Positions 8,933 through 18,307 of a stretch of DNA of 64,000 nucleotides are shown piece by piece. Every line of letters begins with the position of its first letter. Position 1 is the stretch's first letter. The notes under the pieces were generated by a model that did not search any database, was not told where the DNA came from, and worked only from the letters and a program-made list of their open reading frames with translations. The translations under genes and the position numbers were made by a program. Source of the DNA: UBA57 sp963577725 (GTDB lineage: Archaea; Thermoproteota; Nitrososphaeria; Nitrososphaerales; UBA57); NCBI GenBank assembly GCA_047517285.1, contig JAKZTE010000009.1, positions 1-64,000 of the forward strand, written 5' to 3'.

Positions 8933-10006
8933 TTATTGGGTTAGATTTTCTTGAATTATCTTTGTTTCGATGTTGTTCTCTATTCCAAATGAAATAGTTG
9001 CAATATTTGCAGCCTCGAATTCTTTAATTCGTATTAATGCAAGAGACACTAATTCAGTAAATGCATTCCAGACAAAAACTTTATTGAATTTATGATATTC
9101 ATAGTTTTTAATATTACTGTCGAGCGTCGAAATAGTATCGGCAAGATTATCAAATGATGTTGGCACGAATCTTCTAAAAGAAGTAGATTCAAGCATTTTC
9201 ATTGCAGTTTCTACATCGTCAGTTAATGCCATTTGATTCAATTTTTTAAGTTTTATATCAAATGTTGGTTTAATCAAAATTTCTTTAATTTGTTCAATAT
9301 CAAAATTCCATTGTTTTGCCCTCAAAACAGAAATTACATTATATGAATCTATATAATGTGAAATGATAGGTCTTAATTTAATAGAAATTGATTCCGTCAT
9401 AGGAATTGAAGCTGTATCCAATTTAGTATAGGTATTAACTAATTGTGTATGATATGCTTTATCGATATAAACGTCAAAAATATTAATTTGTGGATTATCA
9501 TTGTACATTTTCAATGCAGTAACAATATCCTTGTAGAATTCACTTCCAGATAATGAATCAACTGCGTCTTGTAGTGTATCAGCAGTCATTACTTTAACTA
9601 AAAGATCTCTTCTTCCGATGAGTTCTTCGGTATATAAATCCACATATTCTTCTAATTCAGTTTCAGATTTACCCATTGCTTTACCTTTAAGAATAATTTT
9701 GAGGTTTCGAGCGATATGTTTAAGATAATATGCAGAAAGCAATTCACCTCCAGGTGATGTTTTCATTAACTTACAATGAATGTCAGAAACATGTTCATAG
9801 CAAGATTTTTCAATTTTTCTAGCAGAATAAGGAGTTGAGATACGTGATACTGCAGCGTCATAAGGGGTGGCCTTTAATTTAGTAACAAATTCATCAAGAT
9901 CAGAAGATTCAGTTAATGATGTAATTGTCTGTGCGTCTAAAATACCGCCTCGATATGAATAGGCTTTAGTTGTCGAATATGTAACGTCGTCTAGAATACT
10001 TCGCAT
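8933..10006 (-). CDS. atpC: A/V-type ATPase subunit C
   Basis: 357 residues, all-helical subunit linking the rotor to the ATPase central stalk. Typical family features include the N-terminal YRGGILDAQTITSL, a helical bundle with AYYLKHIARNLKIILKGK, and the repeated short-helix segments VISVLRAKQWNF and LKKLNQMALTDDVE. It is the third gene of an I-H-C run on the minus strand, eight bases after subunit H. The catalytic and rotor genes (A, B, D, F, K) are not in this window, so the ATPase locus may be split or continue elsewhere. Confidence 0.93.
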   Translation of the reverse strand: MRSILDDVTYSTTKAYSYRGGILDAQTITSLTESSDLDEFVTKLKATPYDAAVSRISTPYSARKIEKSCYEHVSDIHCKLMKTSPGGELLSAYYLKHIARNLKIILKGKAMGKSETELEEYVDLYTEELIGRRDLLVKVMTADTLQDAVDSLSGSEFYKDIVTALKMYNDNPQINIFDVYIDKAYHTQLVNTYTKLDTASIPMTESISIKLRPIISHYIDSYNVISVLRAKQWNFDIEQIKEILIKPTFDIKLKKLNQMALTDDVETAMKMLESTSFRRFVPTSFDNLADTISTLDSNIKNYEYHKFNKVFVWNAFTELVSLALIRIKEFEAANIATISFGIENNIETKIIQENLTQ

Positions 10007-10014
10007 AGTAGAGA

Positions 10015-10347
10015 TTATACACCCAAGATTTTCTTAATGACGTCTTTTACTGCAGAATCAAATTTAGAATCAATTTTTTTCTGTAATTTCTCAATATTTA
10101 ATTTTCCTTTACTGATTATTTCATCTGCGCGGACTTTATCTTTCTTAACATTCTCAGAAATATTCTTATCCTTAGTTTGAATGGCCTTTTTGATTATATC
10201 ATTTTGGATTTTATCTACTTCAGTTTCAGCCGTATTAATTAGCTCGTTTTTTCTTATTTCGGTTTTAGACTTTATTTCTTCTAATTCACTTTCAAAATCG
10301 GACAATGAATTAATAACTTTTTCAACTACTATTTTTTTATCGGACAT
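10015..10347 (-). CDS. A/V-type ATPase peripheral stalk subunit (H/G-like)
   Basis: From the ATG at MSDKKIVVEKV the protein has 110 residues; the frame runs 18 bases further upstream, but those codons lie close to the 3' end of the preceding gene and look non-conserved. It is almost entirely charged helix with coiled-coil periodicity (FESELEEIKSKTEIRKNEL...). Lying between subunits I and C, it is most likely the H/G-type peripheral-stalk subunit that pairs with subunit E. Sequence alone would not distinguish it from other coiled coils; the position does. Confidence 0.82.
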   Translation of the reverse strand: MSDKKIVVEKVINSLSDFESELEEIKSKTEIRKNELINTAETEVDKIQNDIIKKAIQTKDKNISENVKKDKVRADEIISKGKLNIEKLQKKIDSKFDSAVKDVIKKILGV

Positions 10348-10375
10348 TATATAAACCTCGTACATTCCCCGTATA

Positions 10376-12526
10376 TTAATTTGAGTGTTTCCATTTCAAC
10401 TTGATGTGTGTATTAATATTATTATTTGGGGAACTTGGGAATACTTTGAATGCTGCACCTGAACCTGAATAGAATTTACTGAACCATTCGTATAAATGGA
10501 GCCTAAGATTCTGAATATAAACTATCAGTCCTTCAAGTAATAGTACTATAATATTTAGAAGAATAAACATAGGAACGGCGATAAATAATGGAAGATCCAG
10601 TGCTAGATTTACAACAATTAACAAAGAGGAGTGAACAGTAAGTAGAACTGCCAATCTAGTATAACTTAAGATATTAGATAGTGAGCCTGCAATTTTTTCA
10701 ATACCGCCATCGATTACTTGAACCAACATAGCCATAGGGATACTTTCTTTCGGAACTCGGCCAGTAATAATAAGAACTGGCTTTCCAATGATCAATACGA
10801 AGAAACCAGCTAGAAGTAAAGAAACAGAATACAATGAAAGAGTAGCAATAGGTACAGTGAGATAACTAGTAAATCCAGGTAAAAATCGTTCAGTAATGAA
10901 GAATAGTGGGGCTTCTCTTTGTGAGATAAACAATTGATCTATTTGGAATTCAGTGCCAATAAATGAAAACATAAAGAATACAAATCCAACAAACATTGCG
11001 AATACAGGAAATGTTTCAACAATAAGTTCGTCATATTCTCGATTTTTTACATCATTATAGATAGATATCAGATTACCAATAGTAAGATGTAGAATGCCTA
11101 AAAGTAATGAAATTTTCAAAAATGTGCGTAATGCAGCTATTTCAATTGATGGCAAATGACCTTCACTACGATGAATAAAGTGTATAATAGGATTTTCTAT
11201 GAAATCAAGGTGTGCGATAGACTCTATTGGAATAACTTTATGCAATTCAATACCAAATGCTTCTCCAATAAGTATACCGAAGAATATAGCGACTATTCCA
11301 GAAATTGAAAACATCTGTCCCCAGGATTTGAGAAATGGAGCTTTACGATACAGTAAAAACAGTCCGAACAATAACAGTACTAAACCATGACCGACATCGC
11401 CAAACATCATTCCATAGAATATAGGAAATGATAATGTAATAAGAGATGTTGGATCGACTTCGCCATAAGCTGGAGAACCTTGATTAAGTGTTACAGATTT
11501 GAAAGATTTAGTTATAGAAAGATTATTCATCAATATTGGGGCATCTTTATGATTAGGGTCATGATGATTGTATTTACTTACGTCTTCATAAATTACAATC
11601 CAGCTAGCAAATAAATTATCAAATATTGATTTTAGGTTAGTAGGAATGAATCCATTAATTACGGCAAAATATTTTAGTTCACCAGTTCTCTTTATCAATT
11701 CACATGAATCATACAAAGTTCTAGATAATTCAAAATATGAAAGAATATCAGATTCATTTTGTTTACATAAAGATTGAATTTCGTCATCAAGAGATTTTAC
11801 ACGATCTTTTTGTTCTTTTAGAGTTTTTTGTAAATGAGTATTAGCATCAGAGGGATTTTGAGGTAATTCTTCGGAAATTGTAAAACTTTCTGATTCATAC
11901 AAGCGAAGGACCTTATCAATATTATCTGTGTCTGATTTTTGAATTGCAATAAGAATAAGACTCTTATCCGAAGAGAGTGTGGAACTAGCAAATATAGCAT
12001 TATCGAAACTTCTTTCAATCTCAGGAATATCTTTCGTATTACAAATACTAAGATTAATTGTGAATAAACTAAATTTATTAATTTTATCGAGATCAATAGA
12101 ATACTCAGAAAGTAATTTAATTGCTTCAAGGTTTGCTTCGTTTTTAGATATTTCTTCATTAAAATTGTGCAATTCTTTGAGTTTATTATCAAAAGTATCA
12201 ATCATAGGCGATGCATTTGTTTCAAGAGTCTTTATCATATCCGCCCACCGATCTAATTCAATGGTTTTAAATGATTCCTTATAACCAGACTTTAAGACAT
12301 CCATTACACCAGGGGTTAATTTAAATTCCAGTTTTTTTATTATATCTGAAATTTTAATATAAATTTTGAAGGATCGCTTTGAATAATCAGTTAATGTTTC
12401 GTCATAAGTGCTTGAATTAGGTTGGGCTGCATGGAAGTAATCAAATTTAGATAATTGTTCCATGGCATTTGGCAGGTGCGATCTCGGAAGAACGATAGAA
12501 ACTTTTGTAATTTTAGATACTCCCAC
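10376..12526 (-). CDS. atpI: A/V-type ATPase subunit I (a subunit)
   Basis: 716 residues. The N-terminal half is soluble and coiled-coil rich (stator arm). The C-terminal half starts with the conserved FPIFYGMMFGDVGHGLVLLL and carries about seven to eight membrane helices, including KIAGSLSNILSYTRLAVLL, which holds the arginine facing the rotor ring. It ends with LRLHLYEWFSKFYSGSG, the typical terminus. It is first in the I-H-C run, with TBP and a PQQ-type dehydrogenase upstream on the same strand. Confidence 0.95.
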   Translation of the reverse strand: MGVSKITKVSIVLPRSHLPNAMEQLSKFDYFHAAQPNSSTYDETLTDYSKRSFKIYIKISDIIKKLEFKLTPGVMDVLKSGYKESFKTIELDRWADMIKTLETNASPMIDTFDNKLKELHNFNEEISKNEANLEAIKLLSEYSIDLDKINKFSLFTINLSICNTKDIPEIERSFDNAIFASSTLSSDKSLILIAIQKSDTDNIDKVLRLYESESFTISEELPQNPSDANTHLQKTLKEQKDRVKSLDDEIQSLCKQNESDILSYFELSRTLYDSCELIKRTGELKYFAVINGFIPTNLKSIFDNLFASWIVIYEDVSKYNHHDPNHKDAPILMNNLSITKSFKSVTLNQGSPAYGEVDPTSLITLSFPIFYGMMFGDVGHGLVLLLFGLFLLYRKAPFLKSWGQMFSISGIVAIFFGILIGEAFGIELHKVIPIESIAHLDFIENPIIHFIHRSEGHLPSIEIAALRTFLKISLLLGILHLTIGNLISIYNDVKNREYDELIVETFPVFAMFVGFVFFMFSFIGTEFQIDQLFISQREAPLFFITERFLPGFTSYLTVPIATLSLYSVSLLLAGFFVLIIGKPVLIITGRVPKESIPMAMLVQVIDGGIEKIAGSLSNILSYTRLAVLLTVHSSLLIVVNLALDLPLFIAVPMFILLNIIVLLLEGLIVYIQNLRLHLYEWFSKFYSGSGAAFKVFPSSPNNNINTHIKLKWKHSN

Positions 12527-12586
12527 ATGCTACACCTAGATAATATTTTTTGATTAAACTTGTTTATAAAGTCAACAGTAGTATGA

Positions 12587-14566
12587 TTAATTTCTGATCA
12601 AAGACATTATTCTTTTTGGTCCAAATGACGCAAGTGCGAATACTACAACAATCAACAGTAGAACGGGCAATACAACATTGATAGGTAATTCTTCATCTAC
12701 AGGTGCTTCAACTTTTTCATAGTTAGGATCTGCCATTATCGGTACCATTGGGCCGCCACGAATTTTCAATGCAATGAATACACCGGAAACCTCCTGTCCA
12801 TATCGCTCATCTAATCCGCCAACAGGTTGAAACATATATTGTTCGCCAGAAGCGGCAGCTCCAATTGTAGGAGTAGTTCCCAATGATGCTCCAACGTACT
12901 TTGAGAATACTTCTTCTCCAGTGTTTACATCAATACCAAAAAATCGTCCGTCGAAACCTCCAAGAATGACCATTTCGCCGGTCGCAATAAGGCCGCCACG
13001 ATGAGGTAGATCCATGCTAAATTCCCAGTCAGGTAAACCAGTATTAACGTCAATTGCATAAACGGTTGAATTAATTGGCATTTCGGCAGTGCGGTCTAAT
13101 CTAGCATCAGGAATAATACCAGATTGGTTTCTTCTAACTTGAATTTTCCAAGGAAGTTTAGTCATGTCCTTGGCTCCAAATGAAGATAAATCATTTTCGG
13201 ATTCAGGAATCATATAATCACAATAATTGGTTGTGACGTAGAACACTTTATCGTATGCAAAAGCAATAGAACCGCCAGTTGCGCCAGTTATACCTGGACA
13301 TTGCCAATAAGGATCTAACGAAGGTTCGTTCACCCATTTCTTATTAAGATCTACTTCAGGATTAAGCGAGCTATCGACATTCAAGTATTTCAAAGTTGGA
13401 GGAAGAAATGACCAAATTAGTTCGCCATTAGCGGCATCAAGTGCCAATAATCGACCATCGTCGCATGCTTTGAATAGTACTTTTCTATCTCCAATATTTC
13501 CTAGAACAGTGTTCCAATTGCATCCATGTCCAAATAAATCATGACTTGAAGTTTGATAATACCAAATCAAGTCTCCTGTATTAATATCAAGTGCAAGGAT
13601 TGAAGATGAGAATAAATTAGGACCTGGGCGATTAGCTGCATTGAAATTTGGAGCTGGAGAAGAAGTACCTACATAAACAATTCCTGCTTCCTCGTCAATG
13701 GCCCATTGACCGGTAGCTAGTCCGACACCAACATTATTTGCAGTGCCCCAGTCATCAGGAGTTGGATCAACATTTCCTAGACCTTTATACTTCATAGCCC
13801 AATCTTTTTCTCCGCCAGATGGAGGCATTAGATAGAATCTCCAAAGTAAACTACCTGTGTCAACATTATAACCTGCAACATAACCTCTACCAGATTCGCC
13901 TTTTCCACTGACAGCTGTACCTGTTACAAGAATTCTACTGTTGGGGTCTACTACAGGACTACTAAATAATTGACCTGTATAATAACCGCCATTGCCTTCA
14001 ACGTCATCGCACATCTGACCTCTTGTAAGTTCTCCTCGAAAATCTGGAGATCCTGTAAGATAATCAAGAAATACCATTCCGCAATCAGCTGTAGGAAATA
14101 TTAGATAATCTTCAAAGATAGTAAGTTCTTCAAGTATGCCAGGTCGATGAGGACTAATTTTAGGATAATCTATCATTATATCAGTCATATTCATAGGATA
14201 AGTGTAATACCACAAAGGCTGGCCAGTTTGTACATTATGAACAAAAACTGCATTGAAACTAGTAACCAAAAAGACAAGTCCATTGTAAACAAGTGGACGA
14301 GCGCGCATTCCTGAGTGTAGTTCAATTCCAGGAACATCAGGAGGAACAATAAATGCATTGGTCCAATCGTCAGCAAGGTTTTGGATAGTATCTTTAGTAA
14401 TTTGGTTTTGTGGGCTATAGTTGGTTTGTTTGACGTCATAATTGGAAGAACTCCAAGCAAAACCTTGATCTTCGTCAGGCTGAGCAATTACATAAGATGT
14501 AGATAGGCTAGCAAATATCAATAAGAATAATGCGAATATCGAGATGTATTTATTTAGGAAATTCAA
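12587..14566 (-). CDS. Membrane-anchored PQQ-type beta-propeller dehydrogenase with altered active site
   Basis: 659 residues starting at a TTG codon. It has an N-terminal signal peptide (about residues 1-29, IFALFLLIFASLS), a quinoprotein propeller with several WYYTYP/LLALDAANGELIW-type blade motifs, and one C-terminal membrane helix (VLPVLLLIVVVFALASF) followed by a basic end, so the propeller faces outside. The paralogue at 25.8 kb reads PHDLWDMDCSW where PQQ alcohol dehydrogenases have the catalytic Asp; this protein reads SHDLFGHGCNW, so that Asp is replaced by Gly. Both keep the following ACDDG/SCKNG cysteine. It may oxidise a different substrate, use another base, or be non-catalytic. 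Confidence 0.85.
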   Translation of the reverse strand: MNFLNKYISIFALFLLIFASLSTSYVIAQPDEDQGFAWSSSNYDVKQTNYSPQNQITKDTIQNLADDWTNAFIVPPDVPGIELHSGMRARPLVYNGLVFLVTSFNAVFVHNVQTGQPLWYYTYPMNMTDIMIDYPKISPHRPGILEELTIFEDYLIFPTADCGMVFLDYLTGSPDFRGELTRGQMCDDVEGNGGYYTGQLFSSPVVDPNSRILVTGTAVSGKGESGRGYVAGYNVDTGSLLWRFYLMPPSGGEKDWAMKYKGLGNVDPTPDDWGTANNVGVGLATGQWAIDEEAGIVYVGTSSPAPNFNAANRPGPNLFSSSILALDINTGDLIWYYQTSSHDLFGHGCNWNTVLGNIGDRKVLFKACDDGRLLALDAANGELIWSFLPPTLKYLNVDSSLNPEVDLNKKWVNEPSLDPYWQCPGITGATGGSIAFAYDKVFYVTTNYCDYMIPESENDLSSFGAKDMTKLPWKIQVRRNQSGIIPDARLDRTAEMPINSTVYAIDVNTGLPDWEFSMDLPHRGGLIATGEMVILGGFDGRFFGIDVNTGEEVFSKYVGASLGTTPTIGAAASGEQYMFQPVGGLDERYGQEVSGVFIALKIRGGPMVPIMADPNYEKVEAPVDEELPINVVLPVLLLIVVVFALASFGPKRIMSLIRN

Positions 14567-14635
14567 ACTATAAGGTCTATCTCCGAACTTGAATTTAAAT
14601 GTTAATAAAAATAGTTAAATTATTAATAAGCGCTA

Positions 14636-14686
14636 ATAAATCATCAAATCAAGCTTTTCAAGCAGAGTATGGATCTTTTTAACAGC
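14636..14686 (-). pseudogene. Relic of the TBP gene 3' end
   Basis: This 51-base stretch matches 14804-14854, inside the TBP gene, with one mismatch and in the same orientation, offset by 168 bases. Read in the TBP frame it gives VKKIHTLLEKLDLMIY and then a TAG stop just downstream, i.e. the normal archaeal TBP C-terminus with its own stop. It lies just after the current TBP stop codon. The simplest reading is a tandem duplication of the gene's 3' end that left the old terminus outside the gene while the inner copy gained a lysine-rich tail. Confidence 0.8.
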
Positions 14687-14695
14687 GGCGTTCTA

Positions 14696-15358
14696 TCAGA
14701 GCTTTAAATCTTTCTTCTCTGTGATTTTTTTTACTTTTTTTACTTTTTTTACTTTTTTTACTTTTTTTACTTTTTTTACTACTGGAGTTTTATCGTATTC
14801 TCCATAAATCATCAAATCAAGCTTTTCAAGCAGAGTATGGAGCTTTTTAACAGCAGTATAAATATCCTTTTCTTGTTTAGTACCTGTACAAACAAGTTTG
14901 CCGCTAGAAAATATCAAAAAGACAGCCTTTGGTTCACTAGCCCTAAGAATTACGCCAGGAAATTGTTCGGGTTCATACATAGAACGAGGTAACTGTCTAG
15001 CAACTTCTTCTAAATCAATCTGTCCGCCAAGATCTACAGAAGCGACTATATTTTGTACTTTGCAAATCGCTTTATTTTTAATTTTAATACCGCCTTTCTT
15101 TAGTTCTTTTACTACTTTATTGATAGCAATCACAGCTTGTTCCTCAGAGCGAGAACCCGTACAAACCATTTTTCCGGTTCTGAATATTAAAGTAGAAGTT
15201 TTTGGTAATTTTATTCGGTATACTAATCCAGGAAATCGGTCAGGATTATACTCAGTTTTTTCAAAAGTAGTATCAATTTGTATTAAATCAATACTTTGTC
15301 TTAAATCGCCGGTAGCAACAACATTTTCCACACTTATAACTGGTTTAGTCTTAGGCAA
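14696..15358 (-). CDS. tbp: TATA-binding protein with lysine-rich C-terminal tail
   Basis: General transcription factor that binds the archaeal TATA box. It has two imperfect TBP repeats: residues about 5-95 (VVATGDLRQSIDL, FPGLVYRIKLPK, LIFRTGKMVCTGSRSEE) and about 96-185 (IVASVDLGGQIDLEEVA, FPGVILRASEPKAVFLIFSSGKLVCTG). Ordinary archaeal TBPs stop near the LMIY that follows HTLLEKLDL; this one continues with GEYDKTPVV, about five to six KKV units and ITEKKDLKL, for 220 residues. The tail is encoded by a 9-base repeat (14725-14781). A relic of the usual terminus lies just downstream. The DNA-binding core looks intact; the basic tail could add non-specific DNA contact. Confidence 0.96.
   Translation of the reverse strand: MPKTKPVISVENVVATGDLRQSIDLIQIDTTFEKTEYNPDRFPGLVYRIKLPKTSTLIFRTGKMVCTGSRSEEQAVIAINKVVKELKKGGIKIKNKAICKVQNIVASVDLGGQIDLEEVARQLPRSMYEPEQFPGVILRASEPKAVFLIFSSGKLVCTGTKQEKDIYTAVKKLHTLLEKLDLMIYGEYDKTPVVKKVKKVKKVKKVKKVKKITEKKDLKL
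14725..14781. repeat. 9-base tandem repeat (tactttttt) inside tbp
   Basis: About six copies of a 9-base unit, tactttttt on the plus strand, in frame with the TBP gene, where each unit encodes Lys-Lys-Val. Copies are nearly identical, including at third codon positions, which points to recent slippage expansion and a likely length-variable locus. Confidence 0.9.
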
Positions 15359-15462
15359 AACTCTATCAATATAGTAAGTTCCCTATATAAAAGGATTTGA
15401 TTTGAAAAAAATGCAAATAATATGTAAAATTCAATACAAGGCTTAAATTTTACTTATTGAAA

Positions 15463-16575
15463 ATGTTAGTATTGACATACTCATTAATCATAGCATTTGA
15501 TTCGATTGATTCTATAGCTAATGTTCTATGGTTACCAATATTTATGTTTCTGATATTATACGGTCAGAAAATACAGATGTTTATGATACTTAGAAATGTT
15601 GGAAAGAAACTACGAAAATTGGAGCAGATGAACAGTAGTTCAAAAAATATAGTTCTAAAGAGTTTGATTGAAAAGAGTGATAATGAGAAAATTGTGAAAG
15701 AGAGGTTTGACAGGTTATTATCTTCATTTGTAATACCCCCAGTGTCAATGGACCCAAAGGGAATAATTACTAAATTAGAACACATACTGGATACTCAAGA
15801 AGACAATATGAAGGATGAAATTAAGTCAATGACGAAAGAACAAGACGATACAGAAATAAGTGTTCTAATGAATCTAGTAGAAGTATCTTTAGGAATTAAT
15901 TTAATGTATAAAATCATACGACATTTCTACATAAGTGCAAAAAAGACAGGAAACATTATGGTAATAGCACAAATTCAAATGATATTGCCCCAGATCATGG
16001 AACAAGCAGAGGCATACAATGCAGCAATACCATCTTTAAAATCGAAAAAACCAATAGGCGACGGAATAGGACCTTTAGTGGCATCAAGATTAAGTGGTGA
16101 ATCGGAGAGTAAAGAATTAGTCAGAGATACTATATTAAATGAAGTAAGAATAGAGAATAGAAATGCATTCATTATTAAGGCAAAAGGGCCGGGTGGAAAT
16201 GTAGGAAAGCCAGGTGAGGCAATAAAAAGAGTGGTAGAAGAAAATAAACAAATTTCATTAATAATTACTATTGATGCGGCATTAAAACTCGAGGGAGAAG
16301 ATACGGGAGAGATTGCAGAAGGAATAGGAGCTGCAATAGGAGGACCGGGAATTGAAAGATATAAAATAGAAGAAATTGCTACAAATAATAAGATAAAATT
16401 TTTAGCCATAGTTACTAAGATGTCGGAAAAAGAAGCAATTACTGAAATGAAGCCTGTGATAGAAAAATCTGCAGAGATATTATTGAATAAAGTAAAAGAA
16501 ACAATCAAACAGCATTCAGAAGATAATCAGGATATTATAATTGCGGGCATTGGAAACACACTAGGTGTAAAATAA
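15463..16575 (+). CDS. DUF1512 family membrane-associated protein
   Basis: 370 residues from the ATG (a TTG start lies six bases upstream). It has one N-terminal membrane helix (WLPIFMFLILYGQKIQMFMIL), a helical region, then the conserved DUF1512 core with IGDGIGPLVASRL, AKGPGGNVGKPGEAI, IITIDAALKLEGEDTGEIAEGIGAAIGG, and the C-terminal GIGNTLGVK. The family is conserved in archaea and has no established function that I know. The start lies 104 bases from the divergent tbp start. The glycine-rich, DG/GPGG-containing core suggests a ligand- or nucleotide-binding fold, but this is inference. Confidence 0.85.
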   Translation: MLVLTYSLIIAFDSIDSIANVLWLPIFMFLILYGQKIQMFMILRNVGKKLRKLEQMNSSSKNIVLKSLIEKSDNEKIVKERFDRLLSSFVIPPVSMDPKGIITKLEHILDTQEDNMKDEIKSMTKEQDDTEISVLMNLVEVSLGINLMYKIIRHFYISAKKTGNIMVIAQIQMILPQIMEQAEAYNAAIPSLKSKKPIGDGIGPLVASRLSGESESKELVRDTILNEVRIENRNAFIIKAKGPGGNVGKPGEAIKRVVEENKQISLIITIDAALKLEGEDTGEIAEGIGAAIGGPGIERYKIEEIATNNKIKFLAIVTKMSEKEAITEMKPVIEKSAEILLNKVKETIKQHSEDNQDIIIAGIGNTLGVK

Positions 16576-16863
16576 TTACTTTACTGTATCAGATATTCCC
16601 AGAGATAAAAACAGATAAGAAAAAAATACTACGAAAAAAGCCAGAAAGAAGTCAATTACATTTGCGTCAGGAATGCCTATAACAAGAAATCTGGGTGAAA
16701 TGAATATTAGAATTATAGACAAAGCAAAGTAAACCAAAGACTTGGTATTCATAATATTTAGAGCAGAATTATCGTTAATAATATTATAATAATCTAAGCG
16801 TAAACCAGACATGAAAGTATTAACGCGATGTATGAATAACGAACATTCATTTGAATTATACAT
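16576..16863 (-). CDS. Small membrane protein
   Basis: 95 residues with two strongly hydrophobic segments, about residues 42-62 (SLVYFALSIILIFISPRFL) and 70-90 (FFLAFFVVFFSYLFLSLGI). No family recognised. The N-terminal 17 to 37 residues may be untranslated, since internal ATGs precede MSGLRL and MNTKSL. It is convergent with, and directly abuts, the DUF1512 gene, and lies downstream of gatB on the same strand. Confidence 0.55.
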   Translation of the reverse strand: MYNSNECSLFIHRVNTFMSGLRLDYYNIINDNSALNIMNTKSLVYFALSIILIFISPRFLVIGIPDANVIDFFLAFFVVFFSYLFLSLGISDTVK

Positions 16864-16888
16864 GTATTGATAGTAGATTTAAAAAAAA

Positions 16889-18307
16889 TTATTTTAACTG
16901 TTTTTCAATTAATTCCTTGACTTTACTATGATCGGCCCGTCCATGAGTGGCCTTCATCACTTGTCCTATTAAGAAATGAATTGCCGGTGGATCGTTTTTA
17001 ACGTCTGCCACAGCCTTGGAATTATCATTAAGTACTTTTTCGATAATTTCTAGAAGGTTTTCAGATGTACCGGAATTACCAATTTCGGATTTTAATAAAT
17101 CATCGATATGATTGTTGGAAGAGATGGATTTCAGAAGAATTGATTTAGCAGTATATTGATTTATTTGAGAATCAGATACGGATTTGGCAAGAATGGCAAG
17201 TGATTTTGCATCAATAGATAGGTCTTTGAAATCAATATTACTCCGATTCAAATACCCCATTATATCAGTAGCAATCCAACTGCTAATTAACTTAGGATTA
17301 TTTTCATACTTCAAGGATTCCTCAAAATAATCAGCGACAACTTTATTCTTAATGAGAATTCTAGCAATTTCTCCTGGAAGTTTTATATCATTAGTAAAAC
17401 GAATAAATCTCTTTTCAGGAAGTTCTGGAAGTGAATTCTTGAGTTGTTCAATATAATTGTCGGATATATCCATAGGAGGTAAATCAGGATCTGGAAAATA
17501 TCTATATCCCTCTTCGTCTTCCTTAACTCTTAATGTTACCGTAACTCTTCGTACATCATCCCAGTGTCTAGTTTCCATCTTGCTTGCAGCTTGAATTGTT
17601 TTCTGTCTTGTTATTTCAAAATTCAATGCACGCTCTACTTCTTTAAACGAAGAGATATTCTTGACTTCAACACGTCGTCCGTCTGTAATTGATACGTTAG
17701 CGTCAGCTCGCATTGAGCCATCCAACTTACTATCGCATTCACCGATAGTTTCAACAATAGACTGGATTGTATTAAGAAACTCACGGGCGTGTTTTGGGGA
17801 AACTATATCAGGTTCAGTTACAATCTCAACAAGAGATATGCCGGCCCTATTATAATCAATAAGAGTGTTAGAAGACGTAGTGATGCTGCCTTCATACTGT
17901 AACTTGCCTGGATCTTCTTCCATCTGAATACGTGTTATTCTGACACCGCCTAGATTAGTTTCAACGTAGCCTTCATTGGCGATGGCAATACCACCAGCCT
18001 TATCATACTGAGTAATTTGATAGTTTTTTGGTGAATCAGGATAAAAATAATTTTTGCGAAAGAAATTACTTTTGTTAGAGATTTTACAATTAATAGCCAG
18101 ACCGATTTTTATAGCTGCCTCTAACGCTCGCTTATTCAGCACAGGCAAGGAACCAGGAAGTCCAGCGCATACATTACATAACAAAGTGTTTGGGGGCTTT
18201 CCCCTGTAATCAGCTGAACAATTACAAAACATCTTAGTGTTAAGCGAGGTCAGTTGACAGTGAATTTCCAGTCCAATTTTTACTCCGTCAGTAGAACTAC
18301 TCAGCAA
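16889..18307 (-). CDS. gatB: Asp/Glu-tRNA amidotransferase subunit B
   Basis: GatB binds the misacylated tRNA and, with GatC and GatA, transfers ammonia to Asp-tRNA(Asn) or Glu-tRNA(Gln). The 472-residue protein starts with VKIGLEIHCQL, has the kinase-like site DYNRAGISLVEIVTEPD, the zinc cysteines around NCSADYRG...LCNVCAGLPGSLPVLN, and MRADANVSI. The C-terminal YqeY domain ends LIGQVMKATHGRADHSKVKELI. It appears to start at TTG directly after the gatA stop, so translational coupling is likely. Confidence 0.95.
   Translation of the reverse strand: MLSSSTDGVKIGLEIHCQLTSLNTKMFCNCSADYRGKPPNTLLCNVCAGLPGSLPVLNKRALEAAIKIGLAINCKISNKSNFFRKNYFYPDSPKNYQITQYDKAGGIAIANEGYVETNLGGVRITRIQMEEDPGKLQYEGSITTSSNTLIDYNRAGISLVEIVTEPDIVSPKHAREFLNTIQSIVETIGECDSKLDGSMRADANVSITDGRRVEVKNISSFKEVERALNFEITRQKTIQAASKMETRHWDDVRRVTVTLRVKEDEEGYRYFPDPDLPPMDISDNYIEQLKNSLPELPEKRFIRFTNDIKLPGEIARILIKNKVVADYFEESLKYENNPKLISSWIATDIMGYLNRSNIDFKDLSIDAKSLAILAKSVSDSQINQYTAKSILLKSISSNNHIDDLLKSEIGNSGTSENLLEIIEKVLNDNSKAVADVKNDPPAIHFLIGQVMKATHGRADHSKVKELIEKQLK

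Noticed and set aside
14725..14781. CRISPR-like or promoter-like repeat array
   Set aside because: Units are 9 bases with no spacers and lie in frame inside tbp.
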